Shown here: one piece after another, positions 1-7,938 of the stretch
How the letters are laid out: each line of letters starts with the position of its first letter
Position numbering within the stretch: position 1 is the stretch's first letter
From: Paracidobacterium acidisoli
Lineage (GTDB): Bacteria; Acidobacteriota; Terriglobia; Terriglobales; Acidobacteriaceae
Length of the DNA stretch: 64,000 nucleotides
Direction: 5' to 3'
NCBI RefSeq assembly: GCF_003428625.2
Contig: NZ_QVQT02000002.1
Coordinates: forward strand, 345,026 to 409,025
The notes under the pieces: model-generated
The model's database searches: none
The model's input: only the letters and a program-made list of their open reading frames with translations
What the model was told of the DNA's origin: nothing
Translations under genes and position numbers: made by a program

Positions 1-53
1 TGAAGATTCTGGTACGCACGGCGGAAGTGGTCGTGCGCGGCACCGGTACCTAA
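1..53 (+). CDS. 3' end of a CDS, probably a LacI-family transcriptional regulator (partial)
   Basis: Only the last 16 codons are in the window, read from base 3 to the TAA at 51-53. The end reads KILVRTAEVVVRGTGT. A Leu-x-x-Thr-x-x-Val-Val-Arg-Gly pattern at the extreme C terminus is typical of LacI/GalR regulators, where it closes the sugar-binding core. That is the only basis for the call. The gene converges on the next one, with 5 bases between the stops. It could be another protein with a chance match. Confidence 0.35.
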   Translation, partial: KILVRTAEVVVRGTGT

Positions 54-58
54 GCCGG

Positions 59-700
59 TCAGTGCCTGTTATCCGGCCTCGTGGTGAGCACGCGTGTCTC
101 CGCAGGCCGGACGAAGCGGTCCTTCGCAATGCGCAGCGGCTCATGGTGCGCTCCCTGTGCCACGACCGCTCCCGTGAGATTGCCAGGCGGCGCGGGTCCG
201 GCCGCAGGAGCTTCGGCGACTTGGAGGGGAATCATGACACTCTCCCGAATGCCCCACTGTCCCACCACCGCCTGATCGGTCACGTTGCGATAGCCGCTTA
301 CGGCAACAGCCAGCTGGGCCAGCGCTGACGGATCGGCGCCCTTTACCAGGAAGCTGTAGCTGCCGAAGCTGGTCGTCACGTTCTGCTGGGAGCCGCCGCC
401 GACGGTCAGAGTGACGCTGGCTCCGCCAAGCACCTTGTTCGTAATGCCGTCGATCACGATGCCGTCCACCTCGATATCCTTTGCCGGATCGCCCGAGGGG
501 GCCGAGGACGTGCCGGACGTGGAATTGGAACCCGTCGAGGTCTGGGCGGAGGCCTGCGTGCTCGATGAGCCGGCGTTCCGCGAGTTCAGCCAGCCCGGCA
601 GGAAAGTCGTGATAGCCCAGACCAGGACAGCCGCGACCACGGTTGCCAGAACCCCGGCGACCCATTTACCCACCGCATTGCCCGAAGAATCTTCGCTCAT
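59..700 (-). CDS. Membrane-anchored protein with a carboxypeptidase-regulatory-like (Ig-type) domain
   Basis: A 213-residue protein. It has a short cytoplasmic N terminus, one membrane helix at about residues 12-35, a Ser/Thr/Gly-rich linker (about 40-72), and then a beta-rich segment (about 75-160) with the pattern of a carboxypeptidase regulatory-like fold (G-I-x-x-G-x-T-N-K-V-L-G-G-A-x-V, then G-x-Y-x-F). The C-terminal 40 residues look disordered and basic. The topology suggests the beta domain faces the periplasm. Such domains usually mediate protein or glycan contacts and have no enzymatic activity. No exact function is recognised. The ATG is preceded by a GGAACAGG-type ribosome site. 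The gene stands alone: the partial regulator converges on it, and an AT-rich stretch of about 195 bases lies upstream. Confidence 0.7.
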   Translation of the reverse strand: MSEDSSGNAVGKWVAGVLATVVAAVLVWAITTFLPGWLNSRNAGSSSTQASAQTSTGSNSTSGTSSAPSGDPAKDIEVDGIVIDGITNKVLGGASVTLTVGGGSQQNVTTSFGSYSFLVKGADPSALAQLAVAVSGYRNVTDQAVVGQWGIRESVMIPLQVAEAPAAGPAPPGNLTGAVVAQGAHHEPLRIAKDRFVRPAETRVLTTRPDNRH

Positions 701-865
701 GGAAACCGCCTGTTCCGGGCGAATTTATCATTCCCCCCGCAGGAGAACAAGCGGTTTTACGGACTGGCGCCGAACAGGTCGCTCAGGCAGAGATTAAAAA
801 TTAGAGTTAGCCTTTATTAATCAGCGCTATAGATTAATAAACATCATGTATCACATGACGAGAAT

Positions 866-887
866 CAAAAAAGATAACCATTATCTT
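866..887 (-). terminator. Rho-independent terminator of the aminotransferase gene
   Basis: A perfect 7-bp inverted repeat (AAGATAA at 871-877, TTATCTT at 881-887, 3-base loop) lies 8 bases beyond the stop of the minus-strand aminotransferase. On the minus strand the stem runs into a T-rich tract. The stem is AT-rich, so it is weak. The surrounding 701-895 region is otherwise AT-rich and holds no gene. Confidence 0.55.
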
Positions 888-895
888 GATTCCGG

Positions 896-2074
896 CTATA
901 AACGACTGAAAGCAGAGCAGATGATGCGTATGCCGGTAAGAAATGCCTCTGTCGGTGTCAACAGGCTCAGAATCAGCCAGCCATCGCCGGAAAATCCAAA
1001 GAAATAGCCCGGATGAACCGAAACGCCATGGTCGCGGATGAGCCGAACGGCGAGGTGTTCGTCGGGTTCGAGAGCCGGCACGCGCAGCACGGCATACCAG
1101 CCAGCCTCGACGCCGAGGCGCGAGACCATCGTCTGCTGCGCCAGAGTCTCGTCCAGCGCCGCCAGATTCGCGGCGGTTCGTTCGCGGATCTGCCGCTGCA
1201 TCTCACTCCGATGGTTCAGCCACTCCGGCAGGGCATGCTGAATGGGCGCATTCATGGAGAGGAAGGTGTCGGCGATTACTTCAAGGCGATCCAGCGCCTG
1301 CGTCAGTGACGGCTTCGGGCCGCAGGCCGCGATCCAGGCCGCCTTCATCTGCGGCAGCGCCGCAATTTTGCTGAGGCCGCTCAGAACGAAGGTCAGCACC
1401 GGATGGGCTCCGGCGGCAAAGCTGCCGGGGCTGTCGCCGGAGAAGGCGTAATCGAGAAAGACCTCATCCACAATCAGAGCCAGGCCATGCTCGGCGCAGA
1501 GGCTTTCGAGCTCCAGACGCTCGCCCGCTTTGGTGAAGTGACCGGTGGGATTGTTGGGATGCACCAGAGCAATGGCCCGGGTGCGCGGCGTGATGCGCTG
1601 CCGCAGCGCTTCGAGATCGAGATGCCAGCCGTGATCGTGAAAGAGCGGATAGGGCACGAGGCGCACGTCATCGAGCTGTGCGAGAAAGTCGAAGAGAGGA
1701 TAGCTGGGCTGAGCGATCAGCACCTCTTCGCCCGGATCGCAGAGCAGGCGGAAGAGATAGCTGTAGGCCTCGCTGGTGCTGGTGGTCAGAAAGACGTGCT
1801 GCGGCGAGACGGCCGCGCCCGCTTCGGCATAGTACGCGGCGACAGCTTCACGGGCGCGCAGAATACCGCGCGGGTCCGGATCGTAGAGCAGGGAAGCGGC
1901 GTCGCCGAGCGCTGCCAGAATGCCGGGAGCGTCGTAGCGAAAGCCGCAGTGCGTCGGATTGGACGCGGTGAGATCGAGCAGCGGCAGGCCCGCCGCCTGG
2001 CGAGCGTGGAGAGCCTGCGTCAGCTCGGTCGGCTGCAGGTCCCAGTGCGTGCGGGAAGAGAAGCGCATCGGCAA
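896..2074 (-). CDS. PLP-dependent class I/II aminotransferase
   Basis: A 392-residue fold-type I aminotransferase, full length for the family. Visible motifs are NNPTG at 174-178 (cofactor-binding loop), the Asp of I-V-D-E-V at about 202-205 (contacts the pyridine nitrogen) and S-G-L-S-K with the Schiff-base lysine at 236. The family transfers an amino group between an amino acid and a 2-oxo acid in the cytoplasm. The substrate cannot be told from sequence; alanine or aromatic amino acids are possible. The start (M-P-M-R) could also be the second Met, two codons later. The gene is divergent from the HAD hydrolase gene and ends at a hairpin terminator. Confidence 0.88.
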   Translation of the reverse strand: MPMRFSSRTHWDLQPTELTQALHARQAAGLPLLDLTASNPTHCGFRYDAPGILAALGDAASLLYDPDPRGILRAREAVAAYYAEAGAAVSPQHVFLTTSTSEAYSYLFRLLCDPGEEVLIAQPSYPLFDFLAQLDDVRLVPYPLFHDHGWHLDLEALRQRITPRTRAIALVHPNNPTGHFTKAGERLELESLCAEHGLALIVDEVFLDYAFSGDSPGSFAAGAHPVLTFVLSGLSKIAALPQMKAAWIAACGPKPSLTQALDRLEVIADTFLSMNAPIQHALPEWLNHRSEMQRQIRERTAANLAALDETLAQQTMVSRLGVEAGWYAVLRVPALEPDEHLAVRLIRDHGVSVHPGYFFGFSGDGWLILSLLTPTEAFLTGIRIICSAFSRL

Positions 2075-2277
2075 CTATCTTTTCACAGGCGGCGCCTCGG
2101 CCAGCGGTCGCAGTGGCGCGCGCTTCTGCAGAAGCCGGCGAACCTGCCGCGATGTGCTCTGCAGCGACGTGCCGCCCCGCATCGGCGCGCCCGGATATTT
2201 ATCCAGTGGACAACAGCGCGGCGTTGCGATCCCCGATAATGGAAACAGACATTTCTTTTTACGTCGCGGAGGACAAT

Positions 2278-2937
2278 TTGGCGGTTCGGGCTGTGATTTT
2301 CGATTACGGAATGGTGCTGAGCAACGCGCAGGAGCCGGCGGCTTACACAAAGCTCCTCGAGATTACGGGTCTGCCTCGCGACACCTTCGAGCCGCACTAC
2401 TGGCGGTACCGCCTGGACTACGATCAGGGCACGCTGAACGGGCGCAGCTACTGGGCGCGTCTCGGCCAGGATGCAGGTATTCTTCTGACGCCGGAGCAGA
2501 TCGAAAGCCTGATCGAGAACGACGTGCTGATGTGGGCGACGGTCAACGAGCAGATGCTGGCGTGGGTCGAGGCCCTGCAGAAGGCCGGAGTGCCGACGGC
2601 CATCCTCTCCAATATGGGTGAGGACCTGCTGCGCTACATGCGCCAGGAGTTTGCGTGGCTGGCCGCCTTCGACCACCACACGTGGTCGTGCGAAGTGGGC
2701 CTCATCAAGCCCGATCCGGCGATCTATACATGGACATGCGAAAAGATCGGCGTTCCGCCACAGGAGGCGCTGTTTCTCGACGACCGCGCGGAGAACGTGG
2801 AGGCGGCAAAGACGGTGGGCCTCTATGCCATCCAGTTCCGCAATGTCGATCAGCTCCGCGTGGAGCTGGAATCGACCGGGCTGCTCAACGGATTGCCGCT
2901 GCCCGATCCGGAGCCAACCGTTCGTAATTCACGGTGA
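2278..2937 (+). CDS. HAD-superfamily hydrolase (subfamily IA, YihX-like)
   Basis: A HAD phosphatase of about 219 residues. Motif I is V-I-F-D-Y-G-M-V-L-S: the nucleophile Asp is present, but the second Asp of the usual DxD is Gly, as in YihX/epoxide-hydrolase-type HADs. Motif II is L-S-N-M, motif III is K-P-D-P and motif IV is L-F-L-D-D-R-A-E-N-V. The expected reaction is phosphate-ester hydrolysis in the cytoplasm; the substrate is unknown. I chose the TTG at 2278 because a GGAGG lies 5 bases before it (2268-2272) and motif I then starts at the normal distance from the N terminus. An ATG at 2239 would add 13 residues and has no good ribosome site. Confidence 0.82.
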   Translation: MAVRAVIFDYGMVLSNAQEPAAYTKLLEITGLPRDTFEPHYWRYRLDYDQGTLNGRSYWARLGQDAGILLTPEQIESLIENDVLMWATVNEQMLAWVEALQKAGVPTAILSNMGEDLLRYMRQEFAWLAAFDHHTWSCEVGLIKPDPAIYTWTCEKIGVPPQEALFLDDRAENVEAAKTVGLYAIQFRNVDQLRVELESTGLLNGLPLPDPEPTVRNSR

Positions 2938-2998
2938 TTGGTCGTATGCAGCGGATGTTATACATAACCTGATCTCATTTCGCTGCTCCGGAGGCACG

Positions 2999-3667
2999 AT
3001 GACCGGTATTGAGGAGGTATCGCTCGGATACAAAATCCTCGACCTGGGATGGCAGATTTCGCGGGCGGTGGGAAACTCCGTTTATGACCGATTTTCCGCG
3101 TCGGGCTATAAATTTGTCTCTTCTCTGACGACGCTCGAGTTTGAAATTCAGGACGGCATGCAGACAGCCCACTTTGTTCAGGACAGAGTGGTGAAGATTT
3201 TGAAAGACGATACTTCCATGCCGCATTTCTCTTATGGCACATCCGGCAGAGATACGATCGATCAGCTTCTGATCGACAACCAGGACACGCAATGGAGAGA
3301 GGTTGAGAAAGACGGGAGCGCCAGAGTGATTGCGGCAAGAGATGAAGTGCGTTATGGAAAAGGAACAACCCTGCGCTGCATCTTTCGGGCGCATTCCGAA
3401 AATGGATACCCCGAGCGCGAGGAATCGCAGTCCATGGGCATACGCGCAACTGTGGATAATACAACCATTTTTGTCATTTTTCCCATAGAAAAACCGCCTG
3501 TCACGGCCAGAGCCGTGTACAGAAAAGTGAATGACACAGGGATATGGCGGGATGTAAAAACAGGAACAGGAGAACTACGGTACTTTACACGCGGGAGGCG
3601 CGCTTATGTTCTGGAAGCTAAAAGTCCTAAAATGGGCAATGAGTACCGCATTCAGTGGACCTGGTAA
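2999..3667 (+). CDS. Hypothetical protein
   Basis: A 222-residue protein I do not recognise. It has a mixed alpha/beta look with no signal peptide or membrane helix. The N-terminal third contains repeated short hydrophobic helices (K-I-L-D-L-G-W-Q-I). The rest is charged, with alternating hydrophobic residues suggesting beta strands (T-T-I-F-V-I-F-P-I). The ATG at 2999 is preceded by CGGAGG. It lies 61 bases after the HAD gene in the same direction, so co-transcription is possible. Its codon use is less GC-rich at the third position than its neighbours, which could mean recent acquisition. Confidence 0.6.
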   Translation: MTGIEEVSLGYKILDLGWQISRAVGNSVYDRFSASGYKFVSSLTTLEFEIQDGMQTAHFVQDRVVKILKDDTSMPHFSYGTSGRDTIDQLLIDNQDTQWREVEKDGSARVIAARDEVRYGKGTTLRCIFRAHSENGYPEREESQSMGIRATVDNTTIFVIFPIEKPPVTARAVYRKVNDTGIWRDVKTGTGELRYFTRGRRAYVLEAKSPKMGNEYRIQWTW

Positions 3668-3729
3668 CTACGCAAAATCTGTCTGACCACCAGTCATCCG
3701 GAGCCTCCGTAGGACTACAACAACTTATA

Positions 3730-3781
3730 ATGCCGGATTCGAGGGGGGAAGTCAAGAAGTCAAGAAGTCAATCTCCGGCAT
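3730..3781. repeat. 8-bp inverted repeat enclosing three tandem 8-mers
   Basis: ATGCCGGA at 3730-3737 and TCCGGCAT at 3774-3781 are perfect inverted copies. Between them AAGTCAAG occurs twice in tandem (3749-3764), followed by AAGTCAAT. The structure lies between two convergent genes (hypothetical protein and ribBA). It may fold as a hairpin, or be a small remnant element. There is no clear T tract. Confidence 0.55.
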
Positions 3782-3874
3782 AGCAGCCAGTCTGAAGGGT
3801 ACGGGCTTTAATCTCTGCATACAGTCCTGTGAAAGCAAAGGGCTTCAGCCTCTTTTCTGCAAACCAGCCCAGCG

Positions 3875-5068
3875 TCATATCCGAAGAGCGGCCTGCTCTT
3901 CAGGAAGCGGCACGCGCTCGACGATCTCCACATTGAAGCCCTGCAGCGCCGGCACATGCGTCGGCGTGTTCGACAGCAGGCGGATGCGGTGAATGCCGAG
4001 ATCGGCAAGGATCTGCCCGCCCAGACCGACCTGGCGCAGGGTGCGCTGCTGGCGCTCCTCCTGCCGCTCGCGCGCCCTCGCCTCATGATGAAAGACGATG
4101 CGGTGCGGATCGACGGCGCCGTGCGGATTGGGCGCGGGATCGATATCGAATCCGCGTGAAGCGTTGTGCAGGTAAACGAGGGCTCCGCGGCCCGCCTCCG
4201 CAATAGCGCGCAGGGACTGCTGCAGCACGCGGCGGCAGTCGCAGGTGGTCGCTCCGAAGACATCGCCGGCCAGGCAGTGCGAATGCACGCGCACCAGCAC
4301 AGGCTCATCGCCCGGCTCCTGGCTGACGTCGCCGCGCACCAGCGCCAGATGGCTCTCTCCGCCGTTGACCTCGCTTTCGTAAGCGATCATGCGGAACTCG
4401 CCGTACGGCGTGGGCAGCGCGCTCTCGGCGACGCGGTAGATGTACCGCTCGTTCTGCAGGCGGTAGCGGATCAGCTCGGCGACGGTGAGCATCTTCATGT
4501 GGTGCTCGCGGCAGAACTCGGTGAGGTCGGGCACGCGCGCCATGGTGCCGTCGTCCTTCATGATTTCGCAGATCACCCCGGCGGGGATCAGTCCGGCGAG
4601 ACGCGCCAGATCGACGGAGGCCTCGGTCTGTCCGGCGCGCACCAGCACGCCGCCTCTGCGGGCGCGCAGCGGAAAGGTATGGCCGGGGCGAGCCAGATCG
4701 TGCGCAGTGGAGGCGGGATCGATGGCGACCTTAATGGTGTGCGCGCGGTCGTATGCAGAGATGCCCGTGGTGACGCCCTCGCGCGCTTCGACGGTCTCCG
4801 TGAAAGCGGTACCGAAGCGTGACGAGTTCTGCTGCGTCATGGGCTGCAGACGAAGATAGTCGGCTCGCTCTTCGGTGAGTGCGAGACAGATGAGGCCGCG
4901 GCCGTGCTTCGCCATGAAGTTGATGGCTTCCGGCGTGACGTGCTCGGCGGCGAGCGTGAGGTCGCCCTCGTTCTCGCGGTCTTCATCGTCGACCACGACG
5001 ATCATGCGGCCGGCTTTGATCTCTTCGATCGCTCCGGGAACATCGGTAAACGGCGCCCTGGCTTGCAT
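3875..5068 (-). CDS. ribBA: RibBA-type protein: 3,4-DHBP synthase plus GTP-cyclohydrolase-II-like domain
   Basis: A 397-residue two-domain riboflavin enzyme. Residues about 5-205 are the DHBP synthase domain (makes the 4-carbon precursor from ribulose 5-phosphate), with [11 protein letters not shown] and T-G-I-S-A-Y-D-R-A intact. The usual G-H-T-E-A reads G-Q-T-E-A, so a conserved metal-binding His is Gln147. Residues about 215-397 match GTP cyclohydrolase II, with zinc ligands Cys265, Cys276 and Cys278. The substrate segment usually reading RQEGRGIG is H-N-A-S-R-G-F-D (from His301). The domain may be altered or inactive, as in RibBX-type proteins. The ATG at 5068 gives a normal N terminus. 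An upstream extension of the frame overlaps the tetR gene and is not credible. No FMN riboswitch fits in the 41 bases upstream. Confidence 0.9.
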   Translation of the reverse strand: MQARAPFTDVPGAIEEIKAGRMIVVVDDEDRENEGDLTLAAEHVTPEAINFMAKHGRGLICLALTEERADYLRLQPMTQQNSSRFGTAFTETVEAREGVTTGISAYDRAHTIKVAIDPASTAHDLARPGHTFPLRARRGGVLVRAGQTEASVDLARLAGLIPAGVICEIMKDDGTMARVPDLTEFCREHHMKMLTVAELIRYRLQNERYIYRVAESALPTPYGEFRMIAYESEVNGGESHLALVRGDVSQEPGDEPVLVRVHSHCLAGDVFGATTCDCRRVLQQSLRAIAEAGRGALVYLHNASRGFDIDPAPNPHGAVDPHRIVFHHEARARERQEERQQRTLRQVGLGGQILADLGIHRIRLLSNTPTHVPALQGFNVEIVERVPLPEEQAALRI

Positions 5069-5109
5069 GCTTCTATTCTCCGCCACTTTGAACGCAGGCG
5101 CGAGCGGCA

Positions 5110-5766
5110 TCAGGCGGCTTTTCGCTTTTGTGACAACTTCCTGACACCGGCGCGACAAGCGAGCGACTGAATCCAGCCGTCGAGGTGTTTTTGCGCCGAG
5201 CAGAGAGCGTTGCGGTTGCCCTCGATGCGGCCGATCAGCAGCGCGCCTTCGAGCGACCCGATGAGAAGGTCGGCCACAGAGCCCGGGGAGAGGTCGCGGC
5301 GCATCTCGCCCTGGCGCTGCCCCTCGCGGACAATCTTCATCAGCAGCGCGCGCCAGTCGCGGAAGGCCTTCCGCGCCAGCTGCAGCAGAGCAGGGTTGGT
5401 ATCGTCCGCGTCGACAGCGGTGTTCATCAGGGGGCAGCCGCCGGGAAGCGGCGGAACGCGATGCACAAAATTTCTTACCAGCAGCCGCAGACGATCCACA
5501 GCGCCGTCGGTCTCGCAAAGCCCCTCCATACGCGGAGCCGTGGCCCTCTTCCACGCAAAGAGAAAGGCCTCGCAGGCCAGCTCTTCCTTGCCGGAAAAGT
5601 GCCGGTAAATGCCGCCCTTCTGCAATCCGGTGACTTCCATCAGCTCAGAGAGCGCCGTACCGGCATAGCCGTGCCGGTTAAAAACGGGAGCCGCCCGCTC
5701 GATGATCTTCTGCCGCGTCGCCTCGCCGCGATCCGATAATGTGTGCCGTTTTTTCACGGACTTCAT
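5110..5766 (-). CDS. TetR/AcrR-family repressor, NemR-like
   Basis: A 218-residue regulator. The N-terminal helix-turn-helix lies at about residues 25-60 ([10 protein letters not shown] then [13 protein letters not shown]). The C-terminal ligand domain includes [11 protein letters not shown], resembling the Cys-containing stretch of NemR-type repressors that sense electrophiles. It is divergent from a DHA2 drug exporter, and two palindromes lie in the 99-base gap, so it most likely represses the exporter and itself. The ATG at 5766 is chosen because the longer frame would read through the first operator. Confidence 0.88.
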   Translation of the reverse strand: MKSVKKRHTLSDRGEATRQKIIERAAPVFNRHGYAGTALSELMEVTGLQKGGIYRHFSGKEELACEAFLFAWKRATAPRMEGLCETDGAVDRLRLLVRNFVHRVPPLPGGCPLMNTAVDADDTNPALLQLARKAFRDWRALLMKIVREGQRQGEMRRDLSPGSVADLLIGSLEGALLIGRIEGNRNALCSAQKHLDGWIQSLACRAGVRKLSQKRKAA

Positions 5767-5769
5767 TAT

Positions 5770-5819
5770 GAGACCGCTCGGTCTCAACCTGCAAGCAAAA
5801 GTTCAGCGACCGATCGGTC
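5770..5819. promoter_or_regulatory. Two TetR operator palindromes between tetR and the exporter gene
   Basis: GAGACCG-CT-CGGTCTC (5770-5785) is a perfect 7-bp inverted repeat. GACCGATCGGTC (5808-5819) is a perfect 12-bp palindrome. Their centres are 36 bp apart. Both share ACCG-NN-CGGT and resemble the known NemR box (TAGACC-N4-GGTCTA). The first begins 4 bases before the tetR start codon. They sit where a repressor would block both divergent promoters. Confidence 0.8.
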
Positions 5820-5865
5820 TCAGTCGCATCCATTGCTCATACCCTTTCCTGGTGCGGAGGACGAT

Positions 5866-7476
5866 CTGGCGACAACCACACTGGTGCAGCCCGCGACAGC
5901 GACGAAGCGAGCCGCGGTGAATCCCTGGGCGATTGCGATCACGGTAACGATCGCAACGTTCATGGAGCTGCTCGACACCTCTATCGCCAACGTATCGCTG
6001 CCGCACATCGCCGGCGGACTGGGGCGCAGCTTCGACGAGTCGACCTGGGTTCTGACTTCTTACCTGGTGGCAAACGCGGTCATTCTGCCCATGAGCGCAT
6101 GGCTCAGCCGCGTCTTTGGCCGCAAGCGCTATTACATGATCAGCGTGGGGCTGTTCACCTTCACATCGTTTCTGTGCGGCATTGCGCCGAACCTGAACTG
6201 TCTTGTGCTCTTCCGCGTGCTGCAGGGCATCGGCGGCGGCGGACTGGCTCCCGTAGAGCAGGCGATTCTTGTCGATACCTTTCCGGCGAACAAACGTGCC
6301 GGAGCCTTTGCGCTTTACAGCATGGCGATTGTCACCGCTCCCGCCATCGGGCCTCCGCTCGGCGGCTGGATCACGGACAATCTCTCCTGGCGCTGGGTCT
6401 TCTTCATCAACGTGCCCATCGGCATTGTGTCGCTGCTGCTTACCAGCCGCTTAGTGCATGATTCGGAGCAGTTCAAGGCCGAAGTGGCCGAGGTGCGGCG
6501 GGCAGGGAAGCTGCGCATTGACTACATCGGCATCGCTCTGGTGGCAATCGGCTTTGCGTGTCTCGAAGTGGTGCTCGATCGCGGACAGATCGACGACTGG
6601 TTTGGCAGCCATCTCATCACAAGCATGCTCGGTATTGCAGCGGTGGCGCTGGTGATCGCCGTTGTATGGGAGTGGCGGCACAGCGACCCGATCATCGAGC
6701 TGACACTGCTGCGCGAAAAGAACTTTGCCTTATCTGCGGCGTTCTATTTCCTCTTCGGCTTCGTGCTCTTCGGCAGCACGACGATGATTCCTGAGATTCT
6801 GCAGCAGCTCTACGGCTATACGGCAACCGATGCGGGCCTGGTGCTGGGGCCAGGCGCGGCGGTGATCACGATTCTCGCTCCGCTGGTGGCGCGGGTTACG
6901 CAGCGCGGCGTGATCAGCCCAAAGATGCTGATCGTCTTCAGCTTCTGTGTGGTTGCGTTCTCCATGGTGTATTACGGCCACTTTACGCTGCAGACCGATT
7001 ACTTCCACTACGCGCTGGCCCGCGCCATTCAGGGCTTTGGATACGCCTTCCTCTTTGTTCCGGTCAGCGTGATGGCGTATTCGTTTCTGCCCGCAAACAA
7101 GAACAACAAGGCATCGAGCCTTACAAATCTCGCGCGCAACTGGGGCGGCAGCTTCGGCGTGGCCTTTATCACCACCATGCACGAGCGCCGCATGGATCTG
7201 CGGCAGAACTACCTGGCCCGCGATCTGGCGCCGGGGAACAATCTGCTGCAGAGCAGGCTGGCCGACCAGATCGCCTTCTTCGAGCATCGGGGGTTTTCGC
7301 ACGATGGCGCAGTCGCGCATGCGTATGGATTTGTCTATCAGCAGCTCGGGCAGCACGCCAGCTTTCTCGGCTTTATGGACTGCTTCCGGATGCTCGCCGT
7401 GGTGTGTCTGGTCGGCATTCCGCTGGCGCTGTGGAGCAGACCCTTCCGGCCAGGCGGCGGGACGGCAGCGCACTAA
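5866..7476 (+). CDS. MFS multidrug exporter, DHA2 family (EmrB/QacA-like)
   Basis: About 536 residues and 14 membrane helices, the usual size for drug:H+ antiporter-2 proteins. Motifs include F-M-E-L-L-D-T-S-I-A-N-V-S-L-P-H-I in helix 1, the motif-A loop after helix 2 (R-V-F-G-R-K-R) and R-V-L-Q-G-I-G-G-G-G in helix 4. It would pump toxic compounds out across the inner membrane. No EmrA-type adaptor is nearby. The start is uncertain. A GGAGG at 5856-5860 sits 5 bases before a CTG at 5866, giving M-A-T-T-T-L-V. In-frame alternatives are TTG at 5833 or ATG at 5743, but the latter runs through both operators. It is likely controlled by the divergent TetR. Confidence 0.9.
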   Translation: MATTTLVQPATATKRAAVNPWAIAITVTIATFMELLDTSIANVSLPHIAGGLGRSFDESTWVLTSYLVANAVILPMSAWLSRVFGRKRYYMISVGLFTFTSFLCGIAPNLNCLVLFRVLQGIGGGGLAPVEQAILVDTFPANKRAGAFALYSMAIVTAPAIGPPLGGWITDNLSWRWVFFINVPIGIVSLLLTSRLVHDSEQFKAEVAEVRRAGKLRIDYIGIALVAIGFACLEVVLDRGQIDDWFGSHLITSMLGIAAVALVIAVVWEWRHSDPIIELTLLREKNFALSAAFYFLFGFVLFGSTTMIPEILQQLYGYTATDAGLVLGPGAAVITILAPLVARVTQRGVISPKMLIVFSFCVVAFSMVYYGHFTLQTDYFHYALARAIQGFGYAFLFVPVSVMAYSFLPANKNNKASSLTNLARNWGGSFGVAFITTMHERRMDLRQNYLARDLAPGNNLLQSRLADQIAFFEHRGFSHDGAVAHAYGFVYQQLGQHASFLGFMDCFRMLAVVCLVGIPLALWSRPFRPGGGTAAH

Positions 7477-7525
7477 GAGAAAATGCGCCTCATGAGCAGA
7501 AGGCGCTGTTATCAGGCGCAAAGCA

Positions 7526-7552
7526 AAAGGCCGGGCAAGCTGCCCGGCCTTT
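7526..7552. terminator. Strong hairpin terminator between the convergent exporter and cold-shock genes
   Basis: A perfect 12-bp stem (AAAGGCCGGGCA at 7526-7537, TGCCCGGCCTTT at 7541-7552) with a 3-base loop. It begins 17 bases past the cold-shock stop on the minus strand and 50 bases past the exporter stop, so it can serve both. Confidence 0.85.
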
Positions 7553-7569
7553 CCGTCTTCGAAAACGGC

Positions 7570-7773
7570 TTAGACGGCCTGAACGTTCTCGGCCTGGTTG
7601 CCCTTGGGGCCGCGCACGACATTGAACTGCACGCGCTGGCCTTCCTGCAGGCTGCGAAAGCCATTGGTGTTGATCGCGGAGAAGTGCACGAAAACGTCTT
7701 CGTTGTTGCTCTCGCGGGTGATGAAACCGAAGCCCTTGGCATCGTTAAACCACTTGACAGTACCCTGTTCCAT
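7570..7773 (-). CDS. Cold-shock protein (CspA family)
   Basis: A 67-residue single cold-shock domain. It has both RNA-binding motifs, K-G-F-G-F-I (about 13-18) and V-F-V-H-F (about 27-31), and starts [10 protein letters not shown]. It binds single-stranded RNA and DNA in the cytoplasm and melts secondary structure. A clear AAGGAAC ribosome site precedes the ATG. An untranslated stretch of about 165 bases lies upstream with no other gene, consistent with the long leader typical of cspA genes. It ends at a strong terminator. Confidence 0.95.
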   Translation of the reverse strand: MEQGTVKWFNDAKGFGFITRESNNEDVFVHFSAINTNGFRSLQEGQRVQFNVVRGPKGNQAENVQAV

Positions 7774-7938
7774 AAAAGGTGTTCCTTAAAAGTTAAATTG
7801 CGCTGATTTGATCGAGGAAGGTGTAGAGGCAAGCAGTGCTTAGAGGGCAATACCGGCGGACAAACCCACTCTCGGTGAAGAGCGTAGCTCAAGCATACAT
7901 GGATAAGGCCCGGCGAGCAACCATTCGCTGAAGAGAGG

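Noticed and set aside
5069-5109. A possible FMN riboswitch before ribBA
   Set aside because: Only 41 bases separate ribBA from tetR, too short, and no RFN-element pattern is visible.
5069-5554. An N-terminal extension of the ribBA frame
   Set aside because: It overlaps the tetR coding region in another frame and the translation has no family match; the ATG at 5068 gives a normal RibBA N terminus.
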